Source: Opitutaceae bacterium (GTDB lineage: Bacteria > Verrucomicrobiota > Verrucomicrobiia > Opitutales > Opitutaceae). From it: 42,236 nucleotides of DNA. Made by a program: the position numbers and the translations under genes. Of this stretch, positions 9,721-18,748 are shown one piece after another. The first letter of the stretch is position 1; each line of letters opens with the position of its first letter. The stretch spans positions 1 to 42,236 of the forward strand of contig JABIRI010000030.1 in the NCBI GenBank assembly GCA_018667915.1. The letters run 5' to 3'. The notes under the pieces were generated by a model, which was not told where the DNA came from, did no database searches, and saw only the letters and a program-made list of their open reading frames with translations.

Positions 9721-11565
9721 TTACAGCTCGCCCAGTGCTTCAAACGCCTGTTGGTCGGCTTGGGCTTGGGCGCGCCAGAGTTTCGAGTAGGCGCCTTCGA
9801 GCTTGAGCAGCTCGTCGTGGGTGCCTTTTTCGAGGATACGCCCGTGGGCCAGCACCACGATTTGATCGGCTCGGCGCACGGTGGAAAGTCGATGCGCGAT
9901 CACCAGCGTGGTGCGCTGCTGCACAAGTGATCCGAGCGCCTGTTGGATGGCTGCCTCGGTAATCGTATCCACGCTCGCGGTCGCTTCATCGAGAATGACG
10001 AGTGGCGGATTCCGCAGGATCACCCGGGCAATGGTGAGGCGTTGTTTTTCGCCCTGCGAAAGGCGCACGCCGCGTTCGCCGATCTGGGTCTCGATGCCTT
10101 CGGGAAGGTTGTTCACAAACTCCCATGCGGCCGCCGCTTTGAGCGAGGATTCAATATCGGTATCGGATGCTTCGGGGCGAGCCAGACGAAGATTGTCGGC
10201 GACGGTGCCATTGAAAAGAAACGGCTCCTGGGCCACGAGCCCGACTTGTTGCCGCAGTTCGGTCAGACCGAGGTCACGCACATCCACCCCACCGATGCTT
10301 ACCCCGCCCGAGGTGACGTCGTAGTAACGCAGCATGAGGTTCGCCAACGTCGTCTTACCGGCACCGGTATGGCCCACGAGCGCGGTCACTTTTCCCGCCG
10401 GAAGTTCGAGATCAAAACCCTCCATGATCGCCGGACGATCCGGGTAGCCGTAGCTGACCTTTTCGAATCGAATGCCTGGCACGCCGGCGGGAAATGGTTG
10501 CGGGTTTTCGGGAGGTTCGATCTCCAGCGGATGATCGAGAATTTCAAACACCCGATCACTGGAGGCCTTGGCCGCCGCGAGCATTTGGTTGAGTTGGTTG
10601 AGTCGGCTGACCGGTTCGTAGACCAATGCCGCGTAGGCAAAGAAACTCACAAAATCACCAAATGAAAATGCGCCACCGGTCGCCTGGCTCTCCATCAGCA
10701 GCGCGCCTCCCACACCGACCACGGCCACCGCGCCCAAGCTACTCAAAAAGTTCGTGCCCGGACCATGGAGCGACCATCGATACATGGCGCGCAGGGTGGT
10801 ATCCTGCACCTTGCGGGCGGCATCACCAAATCGACCGCGTTCCCGATCACCTAGGGCGAAAGAACTGATCAAACGGTGGCCCGAAATGTTCTCCATCAAC
10901 AGACCATTCAGCGCCCCTCCTGCATTCCGCGCATCCCGCCACAAGCGGCGACTCGCCTTGAAGTGAAGTCGGCCCAAGAAAATCACGAGCGGCAGCGGGG
11001 CCAACACTATAGCGGCCAACAACGGCTGCTGCACAAACAGGATCGTGCTGATCCCGATCAACGTCATCAGACTGACGGTCCCTTGCTCGGTGCCGTCGAG
11101 AAGGGCGCGTTCGACGTTTTGCACATCCTCAATGACGCGCGAGGCGATCTCACCGGTCTGGCGTTTGTCGTAGTAACCTACCGGCAAATCCAAGAGCCGC
11201 GAATGCAAATCACCGCGTAGGTCGATGAGCACCTTTTGCTCGAGGTTGTTGTTCACACGAATGCGCAACGAATTGAATACGTCGCGCAAGAGATAACACC
11301 CGGTCAGCGCGGCGACACCCCACAAGAGTAGGTCTTTGCGCCCCTGACCGATGACATCGTCGACGATCCACTTGATGACCTGCGGAATCGAAACGAGGAA
11401 GAGTGTGCTCCCTACGGCGAGAGCCAGCGTGAGGGCAAACAGCCCCTTGTAACGAAACAGGTATGCCGCCACCCGCTTGAACGGGTTCTCCACGGGTTGG
11501 GCGTCTGCCCCGCCCTCTGCTTTCGCGGCCTGTGCCCGCAATCCTTGTCCACCATGTCGAATCAT
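9721..11565 (-). CDS. ABC exporter half-transporter, MsbA-like (permease-ATPase fusion)
   Basis: 614-residue inner-membrane protein. About six transmembrane helices lie in residues 40-330 (ABC transporter type 1 domain), followed by the ATPase. Walker A is GHTGAGKTT (398-406), Q-loop AQEPFLFNG near 445-453, signature LSQGEKQ (502-508), Walker B VILDEA (523-528), and H-loop IAHRLSTV. All key residues are present, so it should be active as a homodimer. The layout matches MsbA/multidrug-type lipid or drug flippases; the cargo cannot be told. It lies between two genes for secreted proteins on the same strand but is separated from them by 82 and 224 bp. The start is an ATG at 11565. Confidence 0.9.
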   Translation of the reverse strand: MIRHGGQGLRAQAAKAEGGADAQPVENPFKRVAAYLFRYKGLFALTLALAVGSTLFLVSIPQVIKWIVDDVIGQGRKDLLLWGVAALTGCYLLRDVFNSLRIRVNNNLEQKVLIDLRGDLHSRLLDLPVGYYDKRQTGEIASRVIEDVQNVERALLDGTEQGTVSLMTLIGISTILFVQQPLLAAIVLAPLPLVIFLGRLHFKASRRLWRDARNAGGALNGLLMENISGHRLISSFALGDRERGRFGDAARKVQDTTLRAMYRWSLHGPGTNFLSSLGAVAVVGVGGALLMESQATGGAFSFGDFVSFFAYAALVYEPVSRLNQLNQMLAAAKASSDRVFEILDHPLEIEPPENPQPFPAGVPGIRFEKVSYGYPDRPAIMEGFDLELPAGKVTALVGHTGAGKTTLANLMLRYYDVTSGGVSIGGVDVRDLGLTELRQQVGLVAQEPFLFNGTVADNLRLARPEASDTDIESSLKAAAAWEFVNNLPEGIETQIGERGVRLSQGEKQRLTIARVILRNPPLVILDEATASVDTITEAAIQQALGSLVQQRTTLVIAHRLSTVRRADQIVVLAHGRILEKGTHDELLKLEGAYSKLWRAQAQADQQAFEALGEL

Positions 11566-11632
11566 TGCCTACACGGGGAACCCAACCTCACGGGAACGTC
11601 GAGTCACGTTTTCGAATTGGGTCCTATTTTCC

Positions 11633-11650
11633 TGAGCCCTTCCTGGCTCA
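11633..11650 (-). terminator. Weak hairpin at the end of the PIG-L gene
   Basis: TGAGCC (11633-11638) pairs with GGCTCA (11645-11650). It overlaps the stop codon of the PIG-L deacetylase gene, and on the minus strand is followed by AGGAAAAT, which is only a poor U-tract equivalent. Possible terminator, weakly supported. Confidence 0.3.
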
Positions 11651-14140
11651 AAGCGAAATCAGATTCGCCAGCAAGCGGTAGGCGCCCGTGACACCGGCGG
11701 GGAGTTCACGGAAGAAGGAGAGTCCGGTATAAACGAAGTAACCGTCGCCGTGTTGGGCCACTAGCAGGCTACCTTTAGTCTGCGCCTCACCCGGATCGGC
11801 CATGCTCAGCAGAGGTGTGTAAGCGGCATCCCATTCACTCGGGAAATACAATCCACGTTCCTGCACCCAACCGTCGAAGTCCGCCTGGGAAATTCGGTTG
11901 GGTCGCAACATGGCCGGATGCTCCCGATCGAGCACCGTTACCGCGGCGGTTTCGTCCGTCACGCGATCGCGACTGAGCCGAAACGGATAAGGCCCAAGGT
12001 CACCCTGCGGCAATCCGCTCGTGGTGTTGTATTGAACCAACACGTTGCCGCCGGAATGGACAAAGTCCCATAGCACCTCGCGATACCCCATCAAAGTGGG
12101 GCGCGTATTAAAGGCCCGAATTCCTAGCACCACCGCGTCGAGCCCCGCCAACCCTTCGGCGGTGAGATCGGCGTCGGTCAACAGCTTCACGTTGTAACCC
12201 ATCAGCGTGAGAGCTTCCACGGTGGTGTCCCCTGCCCCCGCCAAAAACCCAACGTTCTTTCCGCGAATCTCGAGGTCAAAACTCATCGCCGTCAGTGACG
12301 CGGTCGGCTGCATCATCTGCACCGGAATATGATCGTAGGCGACGACCTGCGGCGTGCGGTTAAACTGTCGCCCTCCCACCGTCGCGCTCACCTGCAATTT
12401 GACGGATTCCGAACGCTCCGGCGCGGTCACGGCAAAGGTGGCTTCGGCTTTGTCCCCCACGGAGGGTAACGCAAACGCCTGCGTCGCCGGAGTCGTGGTC
12501 CAACCCTCGGGAGCGATGAGACTTAATGCTCCATTCAAATCAGAGCGGGCCGCCGTGGCCTGCACGGTCACCGACCGGGTTTCTCCGGGAGCAAAACGCT
12601 CCAACTGGCGGACGAACGTCACGGCAACCGGCGGGATGACCTGCAACGTATCGCGCAACTCTCCGCGCACGCGGTCCCGGATGACCTGCATCGGAGCCAC
12701 GGGCAAGGCGAGCACTTGGCCGTCGATGACGAAGTCGTAGACCATTGCATAGGCCGCTTGGTTTTCGGGCGTGCCGATCAGCGGAGCGTCGGCCACTTGC
12801 GCCATGCCCGGGGTGCTCGGTAGCTCCAACCAATAGGGGTGGGTCAGGGCTGTATCCATGGGTAGGTTACGTGACGCCTCCACCGATTCATTTTCGTTCA
12901 CACGCAGCGGTCGGCCTACCTCGAGCGTTTCATCTTCCGCCAAATAGCGGATGCCTCGCCAGGTCACTTCGAGGTCCGAGGACTCCCGTTGCACGACCCG
13001 ATGGGTGAGCTGGAGTGCCTCTCCTGGGGCCACCCGCGCAGTAGCGACAGTGGCTTCAATATAAAGGCCGAGACTCGCCGCCAAAATTTGGTCCAACTGC
13101 GCCTGCTTCTCGGCCACCACCACGTCGTCCGCAGGTAGAGAGGCCATGGCTCGCTTCACGGCAAGTAGCGCTGGCACGGATTTGCCGGGATGGCGCGAAT
13201 CAAATTCTGCGATGATCCCATCCAACTGAGCCCCAACTTCAGCACCACCGTCATAGCTCGCCCAGCGATCGACCACCCCATCCATCAAATCATCCGTGCT
13301 GGGTTCACCCTCGAGGTGCAAAAAATGCTCCCGGGCGTTACCGCGCGTGCCCACCGCGCCAAATCCTTGGCTCCGGTGTTGCGAGCGCGAGAGCGCCGCG
13401 ATCTCGCCAAATGATTCGCCGCGCACGGCGTTATAACCACCGACTTCGATCGAAACCGCACCGGGAGGCACTTGCCTGCCTCTACCCCCAGCGTTCCAAA
13501 CCACCCGCTTGGGCTGCCACGGCGCGAGGTGACCCAACTCATCGGCAAACGCCATCGGATCACCGGCCAGTGCGAACGCCTCCACCGCCATTACCGCCGA
13601 GCCGGTGTGGTGACCATGGGTGCCGCCACGGGTGGGCGAAAATCGGGTCACAATCACATCGGGACGAAACTGACGGATCACCCGCACTGTGTCCGCCAAC
13701 ACCTCTTTGCGATCCCAAACCGTCAGGGCCTCCTCCGCACTTTTGGAGTATCCAAAGTCATTGGCGCGGGAGAAAAACTGCCGGCCACCATCGATCCGCC
13801 GCGCCGCTAAAAGCTCCTGCGTGCGAATCACGCCCAACGCATCCCGCAATTCGGGACCAATGAGATTCTGCCCGCCATCGCCGCGCGTGAGCGACAAATA
13901 GCCCGTGGCGTAGTGCCTACCGTTCGCCAGATAAGCAATGAGGCGCGTATTCTCATCATCCGGATGCGCCGCGAGGTAGAGCACCCGCCCGGTTTCCCGA
14001 AGCCGTTGCAACTCCTCCAGAATCGCCCCTCCACTGGGCGGTTTGATTTGAGCGTGAGCCATCGTGCCCAGCACGACCAAGGGGATTAACAAACGGGAAA
14101 ACGAAGAGCGAGTAGGCAAGAAAGTCACAGCGTGGAACAA
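11648..14140 (-). CDS. Secreted PIG-L (LmbE-like) deacetylase with C-terminal accessory domains
   Basis: 830 residues from a TTG at 14140; a GTG at 14128 (giving MTFLPTRSSF) is an equally good start. The signal peptide ends TMAHA. The PIG-L zinc motif is AHPDDEN (58-64), with THGHHTG (174-180) giving the third ligand, matching N-acetylglucosaminyl deacetylases of the PIG-L/LmbE family. The catalytic domain ends near residue 270. The remaining ~560 residues include Ig-like sections (around 370-590, FAPGETRSVTVQATA) and a C-terminal glutamine-amidotransferase-like section (VEALTLMGYNVKLL, GLDAVVLGIRAFNTR) as often seen in Bacteroidota/Verrucomicrobiota PIG-L proteins. Probably acts on an acetylated sugar outside the cytoplasm; the substrate is unknown. 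Transcribed towards the ABC exporter. Confidence 0.88.
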   Translation of the reverse strand: MFHAVTFLPTRSSFSRLLIPLVVLGTMAHAQIKPPSGGAILEELQRLRETGRVLYLAAHPDDENTRLIAYLANGRHYATGYLSLTRGDGGQNLIGPELRDALGVIRTQELLAARRIDGGRQFFSRANDFGYSKSAEEALTVWDRKEVLADTVRVIRQFRPDVIVTRFSPTRGGTHGHHTGSAVMAVEAFALAGDPMAFADELGHLAPWQPKRVVWNAGGRGRQVPPGAVSIEVGGYNAVRGESFGEIAALSRSQHRSQGFGAVGTRGNAREHFLHLEGEPSTDDLMDGVVDRWASYDGGAEVGAQLDGIIAEFDSRHPGKSVPALLAVKRAMASLPADDVVVAEKQAQLDQILAASLGLYIEATVATARVAPGEALQLTHRVVQRESSDLEVTWRGIRYLAEDETLEVGRPLRVNENESVEASRNLPMDTALTHPYWLELPSTPGMAQVADAPLIGTPENQAAYAMVYDFVIDGQVLALPVAPMQVIRDRVRGELRDTLQVIPPVAVTFVRQLERFAPGETRSVTVQATAARSDLNGALSLIAPEGWTTTPATQAFALPSVGDKAEATFAVTAPERSESVKLQVSATVGGRQFNRTPQVVAYDHIPVQMMQPTASLTAMSFDLEIRGKNVGFLAGAGDTTVEALTLMGYNVKLLTDADLTAEGLAGLDAVVLGIRAFNTRPTLMGYREVLWDFVHSGGNVLVQYNTTSGLPQGDLGPYPFRLSRDRVTDETAAVTVLDREHPAMLRPNRISQADFDGWVQERGLYFPSEWDAAYTPLLSMADPGEAQTKGSLLVAQHGDGYFVYTGLSFFRELPAGVTGAYRLLANLISL

Positions 14141-14277
14141 TAGGGTGAGTAGAAATTATGGCAACGAAACCGCAGGGCCACGTAACACGATCCCCTCAGG
14201 GCGGAAGAGATCGAGCCCATGCGGTGATAGGCGTTAAACACCCAGTCTATTCCCCGGGAAGTAACACTCAACCTATT

Positions 14278-14292
14278 GTCCGGATTCCGGAC
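14278..14292. other. Short palindrome after the XRE gene
   Basis: GTCCGGA-T-TCCGGAC is a 7-bp perfect inverted repeat directly adjoining the stop codon of the XRE regulator. It could end transcription or protect the 3' end of the message. No T-run follows, so its role is uncertain. Confidence 0.35.
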
Positions 14293-14487
14293 CTAGTCTT
14301 CTGGAGTGAAAAGCTCTTCAATCGGCTTCCCGAATACCTCGGCGAGTTTGAATGCCAGCGGCAGACTCGGGTCATATTTACCGGTCTCGATCGCGTTGAC
14401 GGTCTGGCGCGATACTCCCAGCTGGGTCGCAAGGACAGCTTGGGACAAGGAGCGCTCGCCCCGGAGGTCTCGAAGTCTGTTTTTCAT
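14293..14487 (-). CDS. Short XRE-family (Cro/CI-type) transcriptional regulator
   Basis: 64-residue helix-turn-helix protein starting at the ATG at 14487 (a 12-residue longer frame exists but runs inside the upstream gene). The HTH is classical: LSQAVLATQLGVSRQTVNAIETGKYDPSLPLAFKLAEVFGKPIEELF. Such minimal regulators (YozG type) are usually paired with a small membrane protein. Here the start codon overlaps the TGA of the upstream 4-TM protein gene as ATGA, so translation is coupled. It probably represses its own operon; no operator was identified with confidence upstream of 14927. Confidence 0.88.
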   Translation of the reverse strand: MKNRLRDLRGERSLSQAVLATQLGVSRQTVNAIETGKYDPSLPLAFKLAEVFGKPIEELFTPED

Positions 14488-14927
14488 TGGTAGCGCGCGG
14501 TGGCTTGAGCGACTCCGACACACCAGAAGAAGAACACCGAGAGGTAAGCTCCTCCCATTTCCAACCCGTGGGGGTAATTTTCAAATCCAATACCATTGGC
14601 GTTAAGGATGTTCATCGTGGTGCCGACCAACACCGTCCCGCCCAGCGCAAAGGCCCAGGCCTCCAGCTGAATGCGACGCTGCAGTTCATCCATCTCCTTA
14701 AACGTGCCCCACAATCTGCGCAAATAAACCAACCCCGGCAGCACCGGCAACAAAGTCAGTCCGACGCGGAACTTAGGATCCCATGCGGGGTGTTCCCGCA
14801 AAGCATACAGGGTCACCAAATAGGTCGCTGTGGTGATGAATAGCCAAACGTTCACTTTCATGGATCGCTTGAATTTCGGAATGCTCGATTCACGAGCTTC
14901 GGGTTCGATTGAATTTTTCGTATTCAT
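14484..14927 (-). CDS. Four-TM membrane protein coupled to XRE regulator
   Basis: 147 residues with four predicted membrane segments (about 24-43, 54-70, 88-108, 122-143). A conserved-looking cytoplasmic loop FKEMDELQRRIQLEAWAF (76-93) is the most characteristic stretch and is common in small membrane partners of YozG-like regulators. Its stop codon overlaps the start of the XRE gene (ATGA). Function unknown; the pairing suggests that the membrane protein and the regulator work together, for example the membrane protein as a sensor or as the regulated target. The start is the ATG at 14927; the intergenic space to the divergent lipoprotein gene (94 bp) holds the promoter region. Confidence 0.8.
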   Translation of the reverse strand: MNTKNSIEPEARESSIPKFKRSMKVNVWLFITTATYLVTLYALREHPAWDPKFRVGLTLLPVLPGLVYLRRLWGTFKEMDELQRRIQLEAWAFALGGTVLVGTTMNILNANGIGFENYPHGLEMGGAYLSVFFFWCVGVAQATARYQ

Positions 14928-15021
14928 GAGACCATGTGTAAAGCGACCTTGTCATATGTCAATCAAGCTTTACATAAAAAGATCTCCTCCTTTGGGCCGA
15001 CGCGGCTTAAATAGAGCCCTG

Positions 15022-15585
15022 ATGTTTAGGAACGTGCGAACCGTGGCTCTGCCCTTAGGGCTGTTGATCAACGCTTTGCTTTGGGGCGGTTGCGGTCACC
15101 TCGCTTTCTCGCCACTCGAGGACCTTTGCGCGGAACACACGATCGTAAACCCCGGATCGGTAGTCGTAGACTTTCCTGGTTTTGAAGGATATTGGCGTCC
15201 GACCGAACGAGAAATTTGGGCGCTGGAGCGGAGGCTCCAACACTACTTCGTAAAACCAAGTCTCGAACTGGGGAACCACTCTTATTCCGAAAAACCGCCG
15301 CCAATGCCCTCAGGTTTCACCATCGCGGACTATTTCGTGAGCTACGAAGCCTACCAAGAAAACGGCGAGAAATTCATCAGGGCCAAGGGTCTAATTCGAA
15401 TCGAAAAATACGCGCAAGAATGGCTCGCGGCCGAAGCGAGAAAGGGTCGACCCGAAGACAACGATACCGATGTCGAAAGAGTCATACCCCTCCGCCCCTT
15501 TGGTGGCGGAAGCTCGATCTTCGACGCCCTCTACAACGTCGACAGGCGCAAGCTCGTCAAATTCTACTACGGTGCGCCGCTTTGA
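15022..15585 (+). CDS. Hypothetical protein, putative lipoprotein
   Basis: 187 residues from the ATG at 15022. The open frame extends back to 14830, but that part runs antisense through the 4-TM gene and has no coding look. The N-terminus has basic residues, a hydrophobic stretch (TVALPLGLLINALLWG) and then GGC, a plausible but imperfect lipobox, so outer- or inner-membrane anchoring is possible. The mature part is polar, with alternating YWRPTEREIWALERRL and YVSYEAY-like sections, and no family is recognised. It ends 10 bp from the stop of the convergent GT39 gene. No function is proposed. Confidence 0.6.
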   Translation: MFRNVRTVALPLGLLINALLWGGCGHLAFSPLEDLCAEHTIVNPGSVVVDFPGFEGYWRPTEREIWALERRLQHYFVKPSLELGNHSYSEKPPPMPSGFTIADYFVSYEAYQENGEKFIRAKGLIRIEKYAQEWLAAEARKGRPEDNDTDVERVIPLRPFGGGSSIFDALYNVDRRKLVKFYYGAPL

Positions 15586-15595
15586 GACTCGATTT

Positions 15596-17248
15596 TCACT
15601 CTCCCGCTTTTAGCACCACCCATGAGGTCGAGCTGATGCGCCACTCGGCCGCGGTTACCACTGAGTTGAGGCCCGTCGCCAGTGCTGGGGTCGTGAGCAA
15701 CAACCGGTTCGGTCTCTGATTTAGCCAGGCCGTCGCAGCCGCATCGTCCGCAAAAAACTCTAAGCGGCGACCATCAAGATGGCAGAGCCACGCGGGGCGT
15801 TTACTCGCTTCGCGGCCCGGCCAAAAATACCCGATCGTTTCTCCTGCCGGGGTCCGCTCACCCAACCATTTGGCCGCCGGCTGATAGCTTCGCTGTTCAT
15901 CGATGACCGGCAAAACGGTGTGCATCGCGGTGCCGGCGATCAGCGCGCCCCCGAGAGCCAAGGTTGTCCAGCCTTTAAGCTCGTCACGCGGCATCGACCG
16001 ACCCGACCACCAGCCCACGTTCATCATAACCAATCCCAGCACGATCAGCCCGGGCCGCAAACTCACCATCAATCCGGGATACTTCCGCAACGGATCCCAG
16101 CCCGACGTTCCCATGCCCCACCCTGCGACGACCAAGACAAGGATCAACAGTCCGATCACAAACCAGAACCCGCTCCAACCTCGGCCGACGCCTCTGCGCC
16201 AACGCGTCGCCCAAGGCCCGGCGCTGGCCCGCAACCAATTCGCGACCATCAATGCTAAGGCGGGATAGATCGGCAGCAGGTAAACGTTCCGCTTGGTCGA
16301 CGCCACGGTGAAAAAGACCAACGGCGCCAGAATCCAGATAGCCAACAATCGCCAGTTACGGTCCGCCCGCTGCGTCTTCCAACCGTGATACATGGCCGGA
16401 ACCAGCAAGAAAACCCACGGGAGAAAATCCACCGCCAACGACTTTCCATAATACCACCACCCTTTCCCGCCGTGTCCGCGCGTGGTGGACTGAAATCGAT
16501 CAAAATTCTGCAGGTAAAACTCCTCCCCCAGCACACCCCAGCCAATCCGTTGTCCCAGCATCACATACCACGGTAAAGCAACCGCGAGGGAAACGAGCGC
16601 TAACGGCGCGAGCTGCCACAATGGGCGCCATTCCCGATTCCAACCATGCCACAGCGTTAATATCAGACCGGGTAACAACACACCCAACGGCCCCTTGCCG
16701 AGAATCGCAACACCGAACGCGGCGAACCCCAACGCCCGCCAGCCCCAATTCGTCTTGCTCCCTTGCTCGGCCGCATCTCCCCGCAAATAACACAGCAGTC
16801 CCACCGCTTGGGCGGCCGCATACCCGAGATCCACCTGAACATTGGTCGCCTGTTGCCAAATTAGCGGCGTCCCGGCGAGCAATGTGGCCGCCATGCGCCC
16901 GCCATCATCACCCCAGCCAAATCGTCTTCCTAGTCGCGCGGTCGCCAGTAACAACACCACCGCAAAAATCAGCATCGGCACCCGCGCAGTGAATGGACCG
17001 ATTCCCCCGGTAACGAGTCCCGTGACTCGTGCGCCCCAATAAGCCAGAGGCGGATAATCAAGCCAGATAGCACCGTTCTGCGTCGGCACCACCCAGTCGC
17101 CCCGCGCTGCCATTTCGATTGCGGGCAATGCCACATCAGGCTCATCCGGATACCACCAATCGCGACGCGCCAATCCACCGAGAAACAGTCCCCCGATCAA
17201 CAGCCACACGAGGCCCCGAATATGTTTCGCTTCAGGCTGGTAGAGCAT
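15596..17248 (-). CDS. ArnT/PMT-like membrane glycosyltransferase (GT39/GT83-type)
   Basis: 550-residue polytopic membrane protein with about 11-12 hydrophobic segments. The acidic first-loop motif after TM1 is WWYPDEPDVA (D35/E36), the hallmark of GT-C enzymes that move a sugar from an undecaprenyl- or dolichyl-phosphate carrier to a lipid or protein outside the membrane. WVVPTQNGAIWLDYPPLAYW (51-70 region) and STKRNVYLLPIYPALALM further on are typical of the ArnT/PMT_2 group. Its start overlaps the end of the GT2-GtrA gene by 17 bp, so the two are cotranscribed. Taken together they would make a lipid-linked sugar, flip it and transfer it. Acceptor (lipid A, protein or glycan) is not readable. 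Confidence 0.87.
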   Translation of the reverse strand: MLYQPEAKHIRGLVWLLIGGLFLGGLARRDWWYPDEPDVALPAIEMAARGDWVVPTQNGAIWLDYPPLAYWGARVTGLVTGGIGPFTARVPMLIFAVVLLLATARLGRRFGWGDDGGRMAATLLAGTPLIWQQATNVQVDLGYAAAQAVGLLCYLRGDAAEQGSKTNWGWRALGFAAFGVAILGKGPLGVLLPGLILTLWHGWNREWRPLWQLAPLALVSLAVALPWYVMLGQRIGWGVLGEEFYLQNFDRFQSTTRGHGGKGWWYYGKSLAVDFLPWVFLLVPAMYHGWKTQRADRNWRLLAIWILAPLVFFTVASTKRNVYLLPIYPALALMVANWLRASAGPWATRWRRGVGRGWSGFWFVIGLLILVLVVAGWGMGTSGWDPLRKYPGLMVSLRPGLIVLGLVMMNVGWWSGRSMPRDELKGWTTLALGGALIAGTAMHTVLPVIDEQRSYQPAAKWLGERTPAGETIGYFWPGREASKRPAWLCHLDGRRLEFFADDAAATAWLNQRPNRLLLTTPALATGLNSVVTAAEWRISSTSWVVLKAGE

Positions 17249-18512
17249 GGCCGCGCCAAGTCAGGTCGTGGTTAAGAAAGTAGTTCCACAGCGTAGCGAT
17301 CGCAAACCCCGCAGTCGGCGCGAGGATCGCAAACCCTATTGCGTCTGCCGGTCCGAGAAAATATGCCGCGACCGCCCGACTGATGATCGCCCCTGTTCCC
17401 GCGACGAGGCCAAAGAGCAACACTCCGCGCACAATCGCCGGTAGCGAAACATGCCTGCGATCACGAAAGGTCCACGCGTTATTCCAGACGTAATTCGACA
17501 AGGCCGAAACCCCTACCGCTCCGGCGGTCAGCGTGCTCGTCTCGATCCCGCCGAACCCTTTTAGCAGCATCCACTGCGCCAGCGCATACACGCCCACTCC
17601 GCTCAACCCGACCAAAGCAAATTTAAGAAAACGCGGACTCACCACGCTGCGGGTGAGAAGCTCGATCAGCGCAAAGCCAAACTCCCATGCCACCCGCGCG
17701 GAGAGTTTGCTTTCCCCGCATTGCCGCGGAGCAAACACATACGGAACCTCCTCCACTCTTGCTGGTCGCATCACCGCCATCAGCTCCATGAGAATCTTGT
17801 AACCCCGAGGATTGAGCCGCGAACTGATCCGATTAAATTCCGCCCGGCGCACGGCAAAAAAACCACTCATCGAATCGCTCACGGAAAGCCCCAAAACTAA
17901 GTTACAGGCCACCGTCGCTGCCCGCGACAAAACCACGCGACCTCGGCCCCAGTGACCCACACCACCACCAGCCGCATAGCGCGTCCCTACCGCAAGCGGC
18001 GCGTCATCCAAAGCCGCCACCAATTCGGGGACCTGCGTAATGTCGTGCTGCAGGTCGGCATCCATCACCACGACCCGCTCTCCACCCGCCACACTCAGTC
18101 CAGCCACGACCGCCGAAGACAAACCCCGACAATCCAAGCGCCTAAAAATCCGGATACGTCGATCTTCCGCCGCCAACTCTTCCGCAACTTTCCACGTTTC
18201 GTCGGGAGAGTCATCATCGACTACGATCAACTCCCAGTCCGCCTCACTGCCCAATACGTTACGCAATGCGGTCACAAACAGTGGCAGGCTTTCACGTTCG
18301 TTGTAAGTGGGGATGACTACGGAAACGCGCACCTGCCGACCAGGCACACCACGAGAAGAAGATGTAGTGGCCACACCTGGTGAGTCAGGGGGCAATTCAT
18401 CGGGTTGAGTCGATGGTTTCTGACGAAAAACGGTAGGCTTCCTGATTGTGTCTCGATCGCCGGTAGCTGAGTTACCAACGAAACCTGATGAGAGTGGTGG
18501 ATTTCTGATCAC
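17232..18512 (-). CDS. Polyprenyl-phosphate glycosyltransferase (GT2) fused to GtrA flippase domain
   Basis: 426 residues starting at a GTG (18512). The first ~60 residues are polar and probably a linker or an over-long start. The GT2/DPM1-like domain spans about 62-300: VVIPTYNERESLPLF, ELIVVDDDSPDETW (nucleotide-sugar binding DDD) and VVMDADLQHD (metal-binding DxD-type). A GtrA domain follows at about 300-420 with four hydrophobic segments (FLKFALVGLSGVGVYALAQW; SNYVWNNAWTFRDRR, the GtrA signature). GtrB-type enzymes load a sugar on undecaprenyl phosphate and GtrA flips it; here both are on one chain. Overlaps the ArnT-like gene by 17 bp. ATTAC boxes lie at 18561-18576, 49-64 bp before the start. 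Confidence 0.88.
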   Translation of the reverse strand: MIRNPPLSSGFVGNSATGDRDTIRKPTVFRQKPSTQPDELPPDSPGVATTSSSRGVPGRQVRVSVVIPTYNERESLPLFVTALRNVLGSEADWELIVVDDDSPDETWKVAEELAAEDRRIRIFRRLDCRGLSSAVVAGLSVAGGERVVVMDADLQHDITQVPELVAALDDAPLAVGTRYAAGGGVGHWGRGRVVLSRAATVACNLVLGLSVSDSMSGFFAVRRAEFNRISSRLNPRGYKILMELMAVMRPARVEEVPYVFAPRQCGESKLSARVAWEFGFALIELLTRSVVSPRFLKFALVGLSGVGVYALAQWMLLKGFGGIETSTLTAGAVGVSALSNYVWNNAWTFRDRRHVSLPAIVRGVLLFGLVAGTGAIISRAVAAYFLGPADAIGFAILAPTAGFAIATLWNYFLNHDLTWRGHALPA

Positions 18513-18544
18513 ACCGGATAGACGAACCGGGTCCCAGTGAGTTC

Positions 18545-18576
18545 AGTGTATGACAACCTTGTAATGCGGGCGTAAT
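18545..18576 (-). promoter_or_regulatory. Putative response-regulator box and promoter before GT2-GtrA
   Basis: On the minus strand two direct repeats ATTAC (18572-18576 and 18561-18565) start exactly 11 bp apart, the spacing expected for tandem OmpR-type binding. A -10-like TACACT (complement of 18545-18550) follows about 10 bp later, placing the boxes over the -35 region. The geometry matches PmrA-type class II activation. The same pentamer occurs before the response regulator gene (20814-20851). Inference from pattern only. Confidence 0.5.
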
Positions 18577-18581
18577 ATTCT

Positions 18582-18608
18582 AGGCCCAACGGCAATTCCT
18601 TTGGGCCT
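18582..18608. other. Hairpin in the histidine kinase-GT2 gap
   Basis: AGGCCCAA (18582-18589) pairs with TTGGGCCT (18601-18608) around an 11-nt loop, in the 236-bp gap (18513-18748) between the histidine kinase stop and the GT2 start. No U-tract follows. It could slow read-through from the kinase gene into the glycosyltransferase operon. Confidence 0.4.
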
Positions 18609-18748
18609 GAAGGACTCCCGGAAGGAAACGCCGGTCAATCCCGAGGGCGCTATTCTATGTGGTGACTGCAGCCACCGGAAAGTCACGAGCTTGTTAAGCT
18701 CGATATTGATACCGGAACGGGTCGAATTCTTGCACAAGAAAACGACGA

